From positions 5,146,001-5,210,000 of the forward strand of contig NZ_CP133774.1 in the NCBI RefSeq assembly GCF_034344865.1: a DNA stretch of 64,000 bases, written 5' to 3'. Shown here in pieces: positions 9,032-18,031 of the stretch; the stretch's first letter is position 1; every line of letters starts with the position of its first letter. The notes beneath the pieces were generated by a model. That model was not told the origin of the DNA and made no database searches. It saw only the letters and a program-made list of their open reading frames with translations. This DNA comes from Pseudomonas sp. 10S4. Its GTDB lineage: Bacteria; Pseudomonadota; Gammaproteobacteria; Pseudomonadales; Pseudomonadaceae. A program made the position numbers and the translations under genes.

Positions 9032-10181
9032 TTAGTGTCGGCCCAACGCAATGGGGTCGGTGTACGGCGACTGCAGATCCCGCTCCGGGATTTCCCAGAT
9101 GATCAGGTTCGGCGGTGTCTCTTTGAAGGCTGGGTTATTGATATAGCTGTTTACGGCACCGGAAAACGCCCCCATCTTTTGCGAAATTGCCCACGGTGGC
9201 GCCCAGTGCCTGCTGCATGAACCCTGCGAAGTTCGAGTTGCGCGAAAATGAGGTTCCGATCAGAGCAGTGCCGGGCAGGTTGGCATCGCCAAACAGGGTG
9301 CCTTCATCGTCGGGGTTGTTGGCTGACACACCGGGAAGTTCGCGGATGCTGGTTTGGGCGACCATTTCGGGCGTCGGTTGCCATTTGAGCGGCAGCCAGT
9401 CGATGCCTGCCAGATGCACCAGATCCCCAGGCCGTAGCGCGAACGGAGCATGACTTTCGGTGAACGACCTGCGTGGCGTTGCGCTAATACCCAGGGTTTT
9501 CAGGTGCTGTGCGATGGACTCGGCGGCAGCCTTGGCGCCGGATTCGCTCCAGTGCGTGTCGGTACGTAAGTAGGCTCGGGGCCCCAGCGATGTCAGTGCG
9601 CCGGTCAGGTCCAGATTCGCCACCCCGGCCACATTCAGCTTCGAGGTCCATGCCTGGATTCGCCCTTCGAGAGACGCCGGGCGGTACAGTGAACAACGTT
9701 GCACAGAAGCGATGCGGCTCTTGTCTGGAACGATGACTACGAGCAGGTTGATGCCTTGTCGGAAGAGCTGCTCCTTCAGATCAATGACGGCCTGGGCCTT
9801 GGCATCGGCATTGAGTTGCGCCTGATGGTTGACCTTGAGTTCATCAGCCAGAAATAACCAGTCAGTGCAGCCTGTACGAACCCTCGGCCCCGTGTCGCCC
9901 AGGAGCAGCCAACTCGCCCCGCGCTCCAGCTCGGCGAACAGGGTCGCAACGGAAGCTTTCGACAGCGCCTTGGCGATTTCATGGGTGACACCTCCGTCGA
10001 GAGTCTGCGCAGTAGATAAATTTGCCGATACTGCGTCGAGTTGCCCTGATCCGATCAGCCGTCCAGAGGACAACAGCCCGAAGAACAGAAATATCAACAG
10101 CGCCGCGCCTGCCAATGGGCTGCCGCGTGCAGCCAAATCATCTGGCTGAGTTGGGGGAGTGCTGTGCTCTGTCATTGTCAT
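9032..10181 (-). CDS. wssI: WssI, AlgJ/AlgX-like cellulose O-acetylation protein, frameshift near the 3' end
   Basis: WssI belongs to the SGNH-like AlgJ/AlgX family and helps transfer acetyl groups to cellulose in the periplasm. An N-terminal membrane anchor (LAGAALLIFLFFGLLSSG) is followed by the TDTHWSESGAK motif, which carries the catalytic Asp-x-His type residues. GTSFSRNSNF follows, with the candidate Ser. The frame as read stops at 9135 after KDGG. Removing one C from 9169-9173 continues as AFSGAVNSYINNP and ends at 9032, giving 382 residues. The start at 10181 overlaps the wssH stop (TGATGA), so translation is coupled. It is the last gene of the wss operon. Confidence 0.85.
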
Positions 10182-11590
10182 CAGAATTGAAAGTACAGGA
10201 AGGGTACGGTTTCGCGACTGGCGATCAGCGCGAACGACAGCATGAAACCGACGATGGGCCAAAGGGCTGCGGTGCAGAACGCCAGGCCGGCCAGTTGTTT
10301 TTCAGCATAAGGGCGTAGCAGCGGCGCAACGACACCGAATACACCCAGCAAGGCCGCAAGGCCGTGTATCGGGCGCAGGGTCGTGGACAGTTCCTCGCCG
10401 AGAGCGATGCCTTGCAGGCCGAACTGTCCGGAATAGAGGCGCAGCGCGCTGTGAAAATCGGGGGCGCGGAACAGGGTCCAGGCCAGGCAGACGAACAGCA
10501 GTGTCAGCCCATGGGCAAGCACTGGCGGTATCGGGGGCAGGGTGGAACGGCTCCAGGCACGATCAATACACAATGCGATGCCATGGACGCAGCCCCAAAG
10601 CAGATAATTCCAACTATCGCCACCATGCCAGAGGCCGGCGATGGCCATGATCAGGAACAGGTTGCGATACGTTGTCCAGGGACCGTTGCGATTGCCGCCT
10701 AGCGGAATATAAAGATAGTCGCGTAACCAGCTGGACAGTGACATATGCCAGCGGCGCCAGAAGTCCTGGATGCTGTTGGCCAGATAAGGACGGTTGAAGT
10801 TCTCCGGAAAGTGGAAGCCGAGCATCAGTCCCAGACCAATGGCCATGGCGCTGTAGCCGGCGAAGTCGAAGAACAGCTGCAAGGAATAGGCAAGGCAGCC
10901 CAGCCAGGCGTCAGCCAAGCTTGGGTTCTGCACCTTGAACGCCACATCGACCACGGGCGACAGGGTGTCGGCCACCAGAACCTTCATGCACATCCCGACC
11001 ATGAAACGGCGTGCACCCAGCGAAAAGTTCTGCACGTTGAAGTAACGCCGGCGCAACTCTTGCCGGACCCAGTCATAGCGAATGATGGGGCCGGCGACCG
11101 AATGGCCAAACATCGAAATATAGGTCGCGTAATTGATGAAACTGCGTTCGACCGGCACGGTGCGACGATGCACATCCACCAGATAGGAAATCGCTTGTAA
11201 CACGATAAATGACAAGCCGGCCGGCATGATCACTCGCTGCCAGGACAACGGCATGGCCCCGTACCAGACAATGGTTTCGTTCAACGTGCTGGCGACGATG
11301 TTGGCGTACTTGTACCAGCAGAGCACGGCGGTGTTGAGCACGATCAGTGCCACGAGTCTCCGCACACGGCCCTTGTCATCTTGTCGTGAAGCATCAATCA
11401 GCAAGCCGCCCACCCACGCCGTGATGGTCAGCATCACATGCACCGCGAGGAACCGTGGGCTCAGCCAACCATAAAACAGCCAACTGCCGATCAGTAGCGT
11501 GACGTTGCGCCAGTCGGGTGGGCTCAACGCGTAGGCGAACAGGAACAGCGGCAGGAACAACGTCAGAAACTCGAGAGAGGCAAAAACCAT
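10181..11590 (-). CDS. wssH: WssH, MBOAT-family cellulose O-acetyltransferase (AlgI-like)
   Basis: This polytopic inner-membrane protein of 469 residues is homologous to the alginate acetylation protein AlgI and passes acetyl groups across the membrane for cellulose acetylation. Many hydrophobic segments are visible. The MBOAT active-site region reads LWHGGDSWNYLLWGCVHG, with both conserved histidines, and the family block RPYLANSIQDFWRRWHMSLS precedes it. The gene lies 18 bp after wssG and overlaps wssI. Confidence 0.92.
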   Translation of the reverse strand: MVFASLEFLTLFLPLFLFAYALSPPDWRNVTLLIGSWLFYGWLSPRFLAVHVMLTITAWVGGLLIDASRQDDKGRVRRLVALIVLNTAVLCWYKYANIVASTLNETIVWYGAMPLSWQRVIMPAGLSFIVLQAISYLVDVHRRTVPVERSFINYATYISMFGHSVAGPIIRYDWVRQELRRRYFNVQNFSLGARRFMVGMCMKVLVADTLSPVVDVAFKVQNPSLADAWLGCLAYSLQLFFDFAGYSAMAIGLGLMLGFHFPENFNRPYLANSIQDFWRRWHMSLSSWLRDYLYIPLGGNRNGPWTTYRNLFLIMAIAGLWHGGDSWNYLLWGCVHGIALCIDRAWSRSTLPPIPPVLAHGLTLLFVCLAWTLFRAPDFHSALRLYSGQFGLQGIALGEELSTTLRPIHGLAALLGVFGVVAPLLRPYAEKQLAGLAFCTAALWPIVGFMLSFALIASRETVPFLYFQF

Positions 11591-11608
11591 GGTGGTGACG
11601 CAATCCGA

Positions 11609-12277
11609 TTAGTGGGCCAGGACGTCAGTCGCAAGCAACAGGTACGGGCCATTAGCGCCAGGCAGGAGCACCACGCTGTAGCGCTCACCGGCCTTGAGCT
11701 GACCGAGATCCAGCGGCACACCGACATCGGTCTGGGAGCAGACCAGTTGCACCGAAAGGCTGACGGGATTAATCGCGCGGCGCTGCACGCTACCGCTGGC
11801 CACATCCTTGAACAATTCAGCGTTCACCCGTGCGGCGCGCAAGCCGGCCTGGGGGCAAGTGGGATCGGCGTTAATAAACGCCAGTGAGGCTCTCAGGCTA
11901 TTGAAATCATCGGGCTGCTCGCGGATGACAATCGGGCGCAGACCGTCAGTGCCGTCCGGCAATGCAATCACCGTAGCGAATTCACCGGCCATGACCTGAA
12001 TGTTCAGCGGCTGGCTTTTGCCGCTGCGTTCAAGGGTGCCCTTGATCGGCTTGCCGACGGGCACCGAGAGGTAGTCGGACACGGCATTCTGGCCTTCGAG
12101 TTGCAGGTTTGCCCGCGAGCCTTCGGCCTGAATCTGCAGCGGTTGGTCGGCGGCGTTGATGAAGCGCAGGAACGCCGAGTCCTGATCCGGGCCCGTCGGG
12201 TACAAAGTAATGTCAGCGCCTTGGGCATGCAGGCTCAGCAACAAGGACAGGGCCGCTGCAAGTTCGGCTCGGGTCAT
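11609..12277 (-). CDS. wssG: WssG, AlgF-like periplasmic cellulose acetylation protein
   Basis: This is a 222-residue secreted protein. The signal peptide is MTRAELAAALSLLLSLHAQG, followed by the AlgF-like start ADITLYPTGPDQDSAFLRFINA. AlgF-type proteins assist periplasmic acetyl transfer. The true start is the ATG at 12277, which overlaps the wssF stop (ATGA). The open frame runs further upstream, but that part is inside wssF. Its place between WssF and WssH is the standard wss order. Confidence 0.88.
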   Translation of the reverse strand: MTRAELAAALSLLLSLHAQGADITLYPTGPDQDSAFLRFINAADQPLQIQAEGSRANLQLEGQNAVSDYLSVPVGKPIKGTLERSGKSQPLNIQVMAGEFATVIALPDGTDGLRPIVIREQPDDFNSLRASLAFINADPTCPQAGLRAARVNAELFKDVASGSVQRRAINPVSLSVQLVCSQTDVGVPLDLGQLKAGERYSVVLLPGANGPYLLLATDVLAH

Positions 12278-12942
12278 TTGCCGGCTCCTTTGCTGGCGAG
12301 GCTGGCGGCGGGCAGTTTGGCCAGTGCGCTGCCGATCGCAGTGCCCCACGATTGATAGCCAGCGACGGTGAAATGCTGCCCGTCGGTGGTTATCCATTGC
12401 CCGGGTTTGGAGAACGCCAGCGAATCGATGAAGGTGCACGGCGCAACGTTGGCGGCCAGAAACTGAGACATCAACTGGGTGCGGGCATCGTTTTTCTGGT
12501 ACATGCCACCCGCTTTGCCCCAGGCAGGACCTACCCAGGCGCAACGGGTGCCTGTGGCGGCGATGGCCTTGGCCAGGCCGGTGACGCTTTGCCAGGCCCA
12601 GGCTTTCGGAAACACCGGTTTGTCATAGGACGCCATGGTGTCGCCGATGACCAGTACCACCAGGTCGGGTTTGTCGGCGGCGATCAGGTCCTGGATCGGT
12701 GTGGTGCTGGCTTCGCGGCCCTTGATCACCATCTTGTCGCTGCCTTTGCGCTCGGCACCGCAGTCGACCTTCTTGCTGATCAGCCAGTCGGCTGCGCTGG
12801 CACCGCAGGCACCAATGGAGTGAACGAGGGCGCCTTGGCGGGTCAGGTTGTCGTGCAGTGGCTCCAGCAAATGGTCCGAAAGGCTCATATGGCTCTCCCC
12901 AAGGACAAGGAGGGTCAGGCCGGCGAGGGCAGAAGTGGGCAT
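12274..12942 (-). CDS. wssF: WssF, SGNH-hydrolase-like cellulose acetylation protein
   Basis: The 222-residue protein has a short hydrophobic N terminus (ALAGLTLLVLGESHMSLSDH) carrying the GES block I Ser. It also has a VVLVIGDTMASY block and a C-terminal TDGQHFTVAGY block with the catalytic Asp/His pair. WssF in P. fluorescens SBW25 is required to present acetyl groups to the WssGHI machinery. CAGGAG lies 9 bp before the ATG. The gene starts 17 bp after the bcsC stop and overlaps wssG by four bases. Confidence 0.85.
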   Translation of the reverse strand: MPTSALAGLTLLVLGESHMSLSDHLLEPLHDNLTRQGALVHSIGACGASAADWLISKKVDCGAERKGSDKMVIKGREASTTPIQDLIAADKPDLVVLVIGDTMASYDKPVFPKAWAWQSVTGLAKAIAATGTRCAWVGPAWGKAGGMYQKNDARTQLMSQFLAANVAPCTFIDSLAFSKPGQWITTDGQHFTVAGYQSWGTAIGSALAKLPAASLASKGAGK

Positions 12943-12959
12943 CGAAAACTCCTGAATGA

Positions 12960-15900
12960 TCAGTTGGAATAAGGTGAGGTATAGGGGCTGACCGGCAGGC
13001 TCATGGGGCCGCTGATGTCCTCGAAGAGGTAGCGCAGCGACAAGGCGCCGCTGAGTTGCTGGTAGTCGCGGGCGTTGTCCAGGCCCAGGTTGGCGCCCAG
13101 CAGGAAGTTCGAACCGAACTTGTATTCGGCCGCCGCGGCGAGGCTGTAACCGATCCCGGTTTTACTTTGCTCGGCGTAGCGCAGTCCCGATGCCGCTTGC
13201 AGGGTTTTTTCGGTAGGGAAATAGTCGGCGCTGTCTTGCTCGAAATGCTGCACGCCGACAGACGTCTTGACTTGATAGGTCAAGCGCCCGGTGCGTTGTG
13301 ACCAGATCACCGGGATGCCCAGGGCAAAGAATGTCTGTGGGCTGAAATAGCCGCCGTGGCCGTAGGTGAAATAATCCTGATTGTTGGCGTAGCTCATGCC
13401 GGTCATGCTCAGGCCGACGGTCAGCTTGCTGTCTGTCACATTTTGCAGATACCAGTAGACGCCGCTGCCCAGTTCACTGCGGTTGTTGGCCTCGACATGG
13501 TTGCCCAGCAGTTGGTGCCAGGATGCGTAGCCATAGGCGCCGACTTCGCTGTCGTCATAACTCAACTGGCCGCGCGCGCCATTGGCGGTGACACCACCCC
13601 AGGACTGGCCGCTGCGTTTGTCTGTGGTGCCGGCAAACGAGGTGACGCTGTCGGTCACCGGGCGCCGGGAAATGTTCACGCCGTAACGGACATTGGAGGT
13701 GTCGCTCAGCGCTCGGTCGACGCTGATGCCACCCGTGGCGGTGGTGTATTTGAAGCCGAGCGGGGTGCTGCCAAGATCGGCTTTGAGTCCTTCAGCGGGT
13801 CTTTCAATAGCGACGGCAACGCCGACACCCTGGGCTTTTTGCGAACCGGCACTGCCGCCCTGTGCTCCGTTGCCAAACCGCTGCAATGACTCGCCGCTGA
13901 CGCTGCCCGCGTTCAGCGAGACCGGCGTCACGCGCAAGGCGAGGCGACTCTCTTCCAGCGGGATGTTGATTTGCAGGGGCGTTTCAATATCCGTCAGTTT
14001 GCTCAGGCCGGACTCACTGTTGTTGGTGCGTATGCTCAGTCCCTGGACGACGTAGGCGCTACGCTCCTGGAGGAGCTGATTCAGTGCTCGTTGTGCGGGG
14101 CTGATGTCCTCGCTCACCACCACGGTGCGCGGCAGTCGCGACTCGAATGGATTACTCACCAGTGGTTGCCTCGCAGAGGCATCGACGCCCATGACAGGGG
14201 ACGTGGGCGTTTCCTTGGCCTGCTGCGGAATGACGTCCGAGGATGTTTTGCGGCTGACATCGCTGCGTTGGCCGGATATCCCCGAAAAAGGGTTGGGCGC
14301 CACCCCCGAACCTGTCAGTTGGCCGTTCTGGAGTCGGCGTTTTTCGCTCTGCTCGATGGCCACGGCTTTGCTCAGTAGATCAGTCGCCGTGCCGGTCTGG
14401 CCCATGTCCTGGTAAAGGCGTGCGGCTTGCGTGAGCATTTCAGGGCTGCTGGAATCGATCTTGAGCAACTGTTGCAGCGCTTGTTGGGCAAATGCAGTGT
14501 CATGGGCCAGCACCGCGGCGTTGGCGGCACCCAGCAGCAATTGCGGGTCGGCGGGCTGGCGCTGCAACAGCGGCTTGTAGAGTTCAAAAGCTTTTGCTGT
14601 GTCGCCATTGGCCGAGTACATCCGCGCCAGGGCCGCGACTGCCGCGCTGTCACCGGGACGTTGCGCCAGTGCGGGCGCCAGCGTGTCATAGGCACTGACC
14701 AGATCGCCTCGTTCGCGCAACTGGTCAGCCTGACGGATGCGATAAAGGAAAAGCAGGTCGTCGAAACGCTTGCGAGTCGGCACGCTTAAAGGCTGGTTCT
14801 GAAGGTCACGCAGAATCGCGTTGACCTGGGCATCCTCTCCGGATTTCAGCAGCAGGGTGGCGTATTGCAGAACGAAGTCTGCCGTGGGCGCCGTTGCCTG
14901 ATGCAGTTGGCTGCGCATAAGGTTGAGCGCTTTGCCCGAATCACCGACGTCGAGATAGGCCGAGGCCAGGCTGGCGGTGCGCTGCGGGCTATTGCTGGCC
15001 AGCGGTTGAAGGCGATCGAGCAGTGCCAGGGCTTCCTGACGTTGCCCGCGTTTACCTAACTCGATCGCATGGCTCAGTTGCAGGTTGAGATCGACATCCG
15101 CGGCCAGCGCGTCCATGTCCGGTGTGCGCTGGTCAGGACGCAAGCGTCTCAGGGTCGATTGGGCGTTGCTCCAGTCGCCCATCTGAACTGACAACAATGC
15201 GCTGACATACAGCGCATCGGCATTGTCGGGCCGGGCTTCAAGCATCGTGTTGATTAGACTTCGGGCCTTTTGCGGCTCGCCCATCGCCAGAGTCAGGCGG
15301 GCCAGGGCGAAGCGCGTCCAGATGTTGTCCGGCTCGTATTGCAAGGCATCCTGCAAGGCGCTTCGCGCGGCAGGCAGGTCGTTACGTTGCTCGGCGAGAT
15401 TGGCCAGTTGCACCGAACGCAAGGCTTGCAGGCGTCCCGACTGACTAAACGTTGCCTGTTGGGACGCCGGCAAGGTGTTGAGCAGTTGCAGAGCTTCATC
15501 GCCTTTGCCATTCGCCACCAGAACATTCACCAGCCCTTCCAGTGCCTGCGGGTCATCCTTGCGCTGGCTTAGCACATGGCGATAGCTACGTTGTGCGTCA
15601 TCGAACGCGCTCTCGCGGGTCTGAACATCGGCCAGGGTGAGACGAGCATCCAGCCCGTTAGGGACCAGCTGCAGCGCCTGGTTTACCAAGCTCCGCGCCT
15701 GCGTTGCCTGGCCTTTGACCAGAGCGTCCCGAGCCTGCTGCAATGCAAGCCAGTAGCGAACATCGGTCAGCGCTGTTTGCCATTGGTTGGCGCCATTTTG
15801 TCGTGTGGCCTTGGCCAAGAGCTTTTCCGCTTCGGCCAGTCGCTGTTGTTGCTGGCGGATAACACCAAGCCCACCCAACGCATCGGCATCGTCCGGCCGG

Positions 15901-16811
15901 GTATTCAACCGCGCCTCAAAGGCTTGTTCGGCCGTGACCTGATCGCCTTCTTTCAGCGCTTTCAGACCGCGAGCCAGCTCGGCTGGCGGTTGCCAGTCCT
16001 TGCTGCCCGCCGTCGTTACCTGTTGCTTGCCCTTGTTCATTTGCGCCCGGATTTCTACGTCATCCGGATGAGTCTTGAGGTACGTCTCGAACAACGGGAT
16101 TTGCGTGGCATCGGGCGGGCCGATCCAGCTCAACGCCAGGCGCCAGCTTTCGTCGGCATCCCCGCTGATATCGGCACGCCGGGTCAGCCCGGCCAAGGTG
16201 CGGATGCCCTCGGCGCGGCTGTCTTCATGGCGTACCAGATGCTTGGCGTAAAACAGCGCGACGATCGAGTCGTCGGGCATTTCACGCTGCAGGCGCTGAA
16301 ACCCGCTTCGCGCTTCGGGCCAGTCAGCCTGATTGAAGGCCAGGTTGTTGTAATACTCTCGGCCAATCACGCCTTGAGCGGAACTGGCGCCAAATAGCCC
16401 ACGAAACACGGCGGTTGCCTTGTCACGCTCGCCGGCATCGACGAGACGGCGTGCCTCCTCCAGACGCTGGCGGTTCTGCGGTTGTGCCAGAGCGATGTCC
16501 TGCGCCAGTTGGAGTGCCTGGCGCGGCAGTGGCTGGACCGCTTGCAGGCGGACGAGGTATTGCTGCGCCTGCTGTGGCTTTTCCAGCTGCACACCGATCA
16601 GGCCCAGGCCATACAGGGCATCGACCTGGACAGGGTCCAGCAGCAGCACTTTGAGCCAGACTTCCGCCGCGCGTTGTGGGTTTTTATGCAACTGCCAGTA
16701 TTGTCCCTGCTCGATGAGCAATGTCTGCGGCGTCGGGTTTTGGGCGTGGGCAGCCGTGGCTGTCAACGCGCTCATCACGGCGATGGTTAGCGTGCGGTGG
16801 TGCGCGTGCAT
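12960..16811 (-). CDS. bcsC: BcsC (WssE), cellulose export TPR/outer-membrane channel protein
   Basis: BcsC carries cellulose from the periplasm through the outer membrane. The 1283-residue protein has a signal peptide (1-23), then about 800 residues of TPR repeats recognisable by patterns such as DADALGGLGVIRQQQ. A C-terminal domain of about 340 residues (from GVAVAIERPAEGLKADLG to SLRYLFED) forms the 16-strand barrel. Length agrees with the family (1150-1300). The start ATG has GGAG 6 bp upstream and lies inside the last 25 bp of bcsZ. It shows no frame damage. Confidence 0.95.
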   Translation of the reverse strand: MHAHHRTLTIAVMSALTATAAHAQNPTPQTLLIEQGQYWQLHKNPQRAAEVWLKVLLLDPVQVDALYGLGLIGVQLEKPQQAQQYLVRLQAVQPLPRQALQLAQDIALAQPQNRQRLEEARRLVDAGERDKATAVFRGLFGASSAQGVIGREYYNNLAFNQADWPEARSGFQRLQREMPDDSIVALFYAKHLVRHEDSRAEGIRTLAGLTRRADISGDADESWRLALSWIGPPDATQIPLFETYLKTHPDDVEIRAQMNKGKQQVTTAGSKDWQPPAELARGLKALKEGDQVTAEQAFEARLNTRPDDADALGGLGVIRQQQQRLAEAEKLLAKATRQNGANQWQTALTDVRYWLALQQARDALVKGQATQARSLVNQALQLVPNGLDARLTLADVQTRESAFDDAQRSYRHVLSQRKDDPQALEGLVNVLVANGKGDEALQLLNTLPASQQATFSQSGRLQALRSVQLANLAEQRNDLPAARSALQDALQYEPDNIWTRFALARLTLAMGEPQKARSLINTMLEARPDNADALYVSALLSVQMGDWSNAQSTLRRLRPDQRTPDMDALAADVDLNLQLSHAIELGKRGQRQEALALLDRLQPLASNSPQRTASLASAYLDVGDSGKALNLMRSQLHQATAPTADFVLQYATLLLKSGEDAQVNAILRDLQNQPLSVPTRKRFDDLLFLYRIRQADQLRERGDLVSAYDTLAPALAQRPGDSAAVAALARMYSANGDTAKAFELYKPLLQRQPADPQLLLGAANAAVLAHDTAFAQQALQQLLKIDSSSPEMLTQAARLYQDMGQTGTATDLLSKAVAIEQSEKRRLQNGQLTGSGVAPNPFSGISGQRSDVSRKTSSDVIPQQAKETPTSPVMGVDASARQPLVSNPFESRLPRTVVVSEDISPAQRALNQLLQERSAYVVQGLSIRTNNSESGLSKLTDIETPLQINIPLEESRLALRVTPVSLNAGSVSGESLQRFGNGAQGGSAGSQKAQGVGVAVAIERPAEGLKADLGSTPLGFKYTTATGGISVDRALSDTSNVRYGVNISRRPVTDSVTSFAGTTDKRSGQSWGGVTANGARGQLSYDDSEVGAYGYASWHQLLGNHVEANNRSELGSGVYWYLQNVTDSKLTVGLSMTGMSYANNQDYFTYGHGGYFSPQTFFALGIPVIWSQRTGRLTYQVKTSVGVQHFEQDSADYFPTEKTLQAASGLRYAEQSKTGIGYSLAAAAEYKFGSNFLLGANLGLDNARDYQQLSGALSLRYLFEDISGPMSLPVSPYTSPYSN

Positions 16812-18024
16812 GGGGTCTCCCAGGACAGTTTTAGCGTTCCGTCTTCCCGGAATCGGTAGTTTTTATCTGCCCAGCCGAGCGCGAACAGGCTGAGCATCAA
16901 GTTGTAGTAGCGAGGCGGGCCCGCGCTGGCATCGGGTCTGGCCAGCGCTTCACGCAAGGCTTGTTCCGTGTTGTGCCGCAGCATGAGGGCGACACTGGAT
17001 TGTCCCTTGGCATGAAAGTAAGGAATCAGGGCTGCGTGGAATCCGAACGGGCCCTGACCTTGAACACGGCCATGCAGAACCTGTACTGATTCCGGTGGGA
17101 AACCGTTCGCGGCACTGAGGCGTGCCATACCGTCGAGCTGCTTTAACAGTGGCGTCGCAAGTCTTTCCCTGGCGTCACTCATACCCAGCCAGAGGTATAC
17201 GCGAATGGCGTCGTAACTCCCCGTTTCGCCCTTGATCGGATCGCTGACGAAGCCCCCCGATTGGGTTGAAGTACCTTGATAGCCGACCCAGTCGGCAACG
17301 AAACCGTGGTGGCTTGATTGGCTAATCATCGTCGCCGTGTTGCGTGCAATGGCTTGCCAGGGGCCGGAAGGTGCTTGCTTGGCCAGTCGCCGCAACAGGG
17401 GAGTGGCAGATAACTGGGGTTCAGCCGCCAGAGATGATTGGGCTGGATGAAGCCCTCTGGTCCGGGCAATAGCATCGGCCCCAGACCGGGCAGATCAACG
17501 ACCAATTGCGTTTCGATTATCGCCATGAGCCGCAGGGCGTCCTGGCGGTAGTCCGGCCGATGCCACAGGCGTGCGGCTTCGAGCAGGGCGTAGGCGAACC
17601 ACAGGTCGGCGTCGGAGGCCGAGTGGTTGTCTTGCAGACGCCATTGACCGTCCTCGCCTTGCCCCCATAACCAGCCCGGCAGGCGTGTGCCAATGGATGA
17701 CTCGGCGAGGTTCGCGGTGGTCCAGCGCCACAATTTGTCGAAGCGTTGCGGATCGTTGCCGATAAGGGCGAAGAGCATGCCGTAGGACTGGCCTTCAGAC
17801 GTGCTGTGGTTTTTCTCGAGGCTGGACTCCAGAACCCGGCCATCGGCCTGAACGAAGCGCGATGCATAGGCTTGCCACAGCGGCCACGCCGACTCTGCGC
17901 AAGGTTGGCCGGCCGCCATCGCGGGTGTTACCAGCGCCAGCGCCAAAACGTTCAACCAGCGCACGGACCCGCGCAGGCACTGACGTAATGACGCGCGCTG
18001 GCAGTCCATGGCCGACGACGGCAT
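16787..18024 (-). pseudogene. bcsZ: BcsZ (WssD) endo-1,4-beta-glucanase, frameshifted
   Basis: This is a glycoside hydrolase family 8 periplasmic cellulase that trims nascent cellulose. It is split in two frames that meet at 17398-17401: the upstream frame reads LNPSYLPLP and the downstream frame continues LLRRLAKQAPSGPWQ. Adding one base to the four-base C run of the coding strand restores 412 residues. The signal peptide is LNVLALALVTPAMA. The general acid Glu is in TSEGQSYGMLFAL (first half), and the other catalytic Asp is in GSYDAIRVYLWLGM (second half), so neither fragment alone would be active. The start at 18024, 7 bp after bcsB, lacks a clear ribosome site; 18009 is the alternative. 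Confidence 0.85.
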
Positions 18025-18031
18025 GCGCGGC

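Noticed and set aside
8752..9051. A 99-residue ORF after wssI
   Set aside because: It begins inside the wssI 3' end, has no ribosome site and no family features, and lies in AT-rich non-coding sequence.
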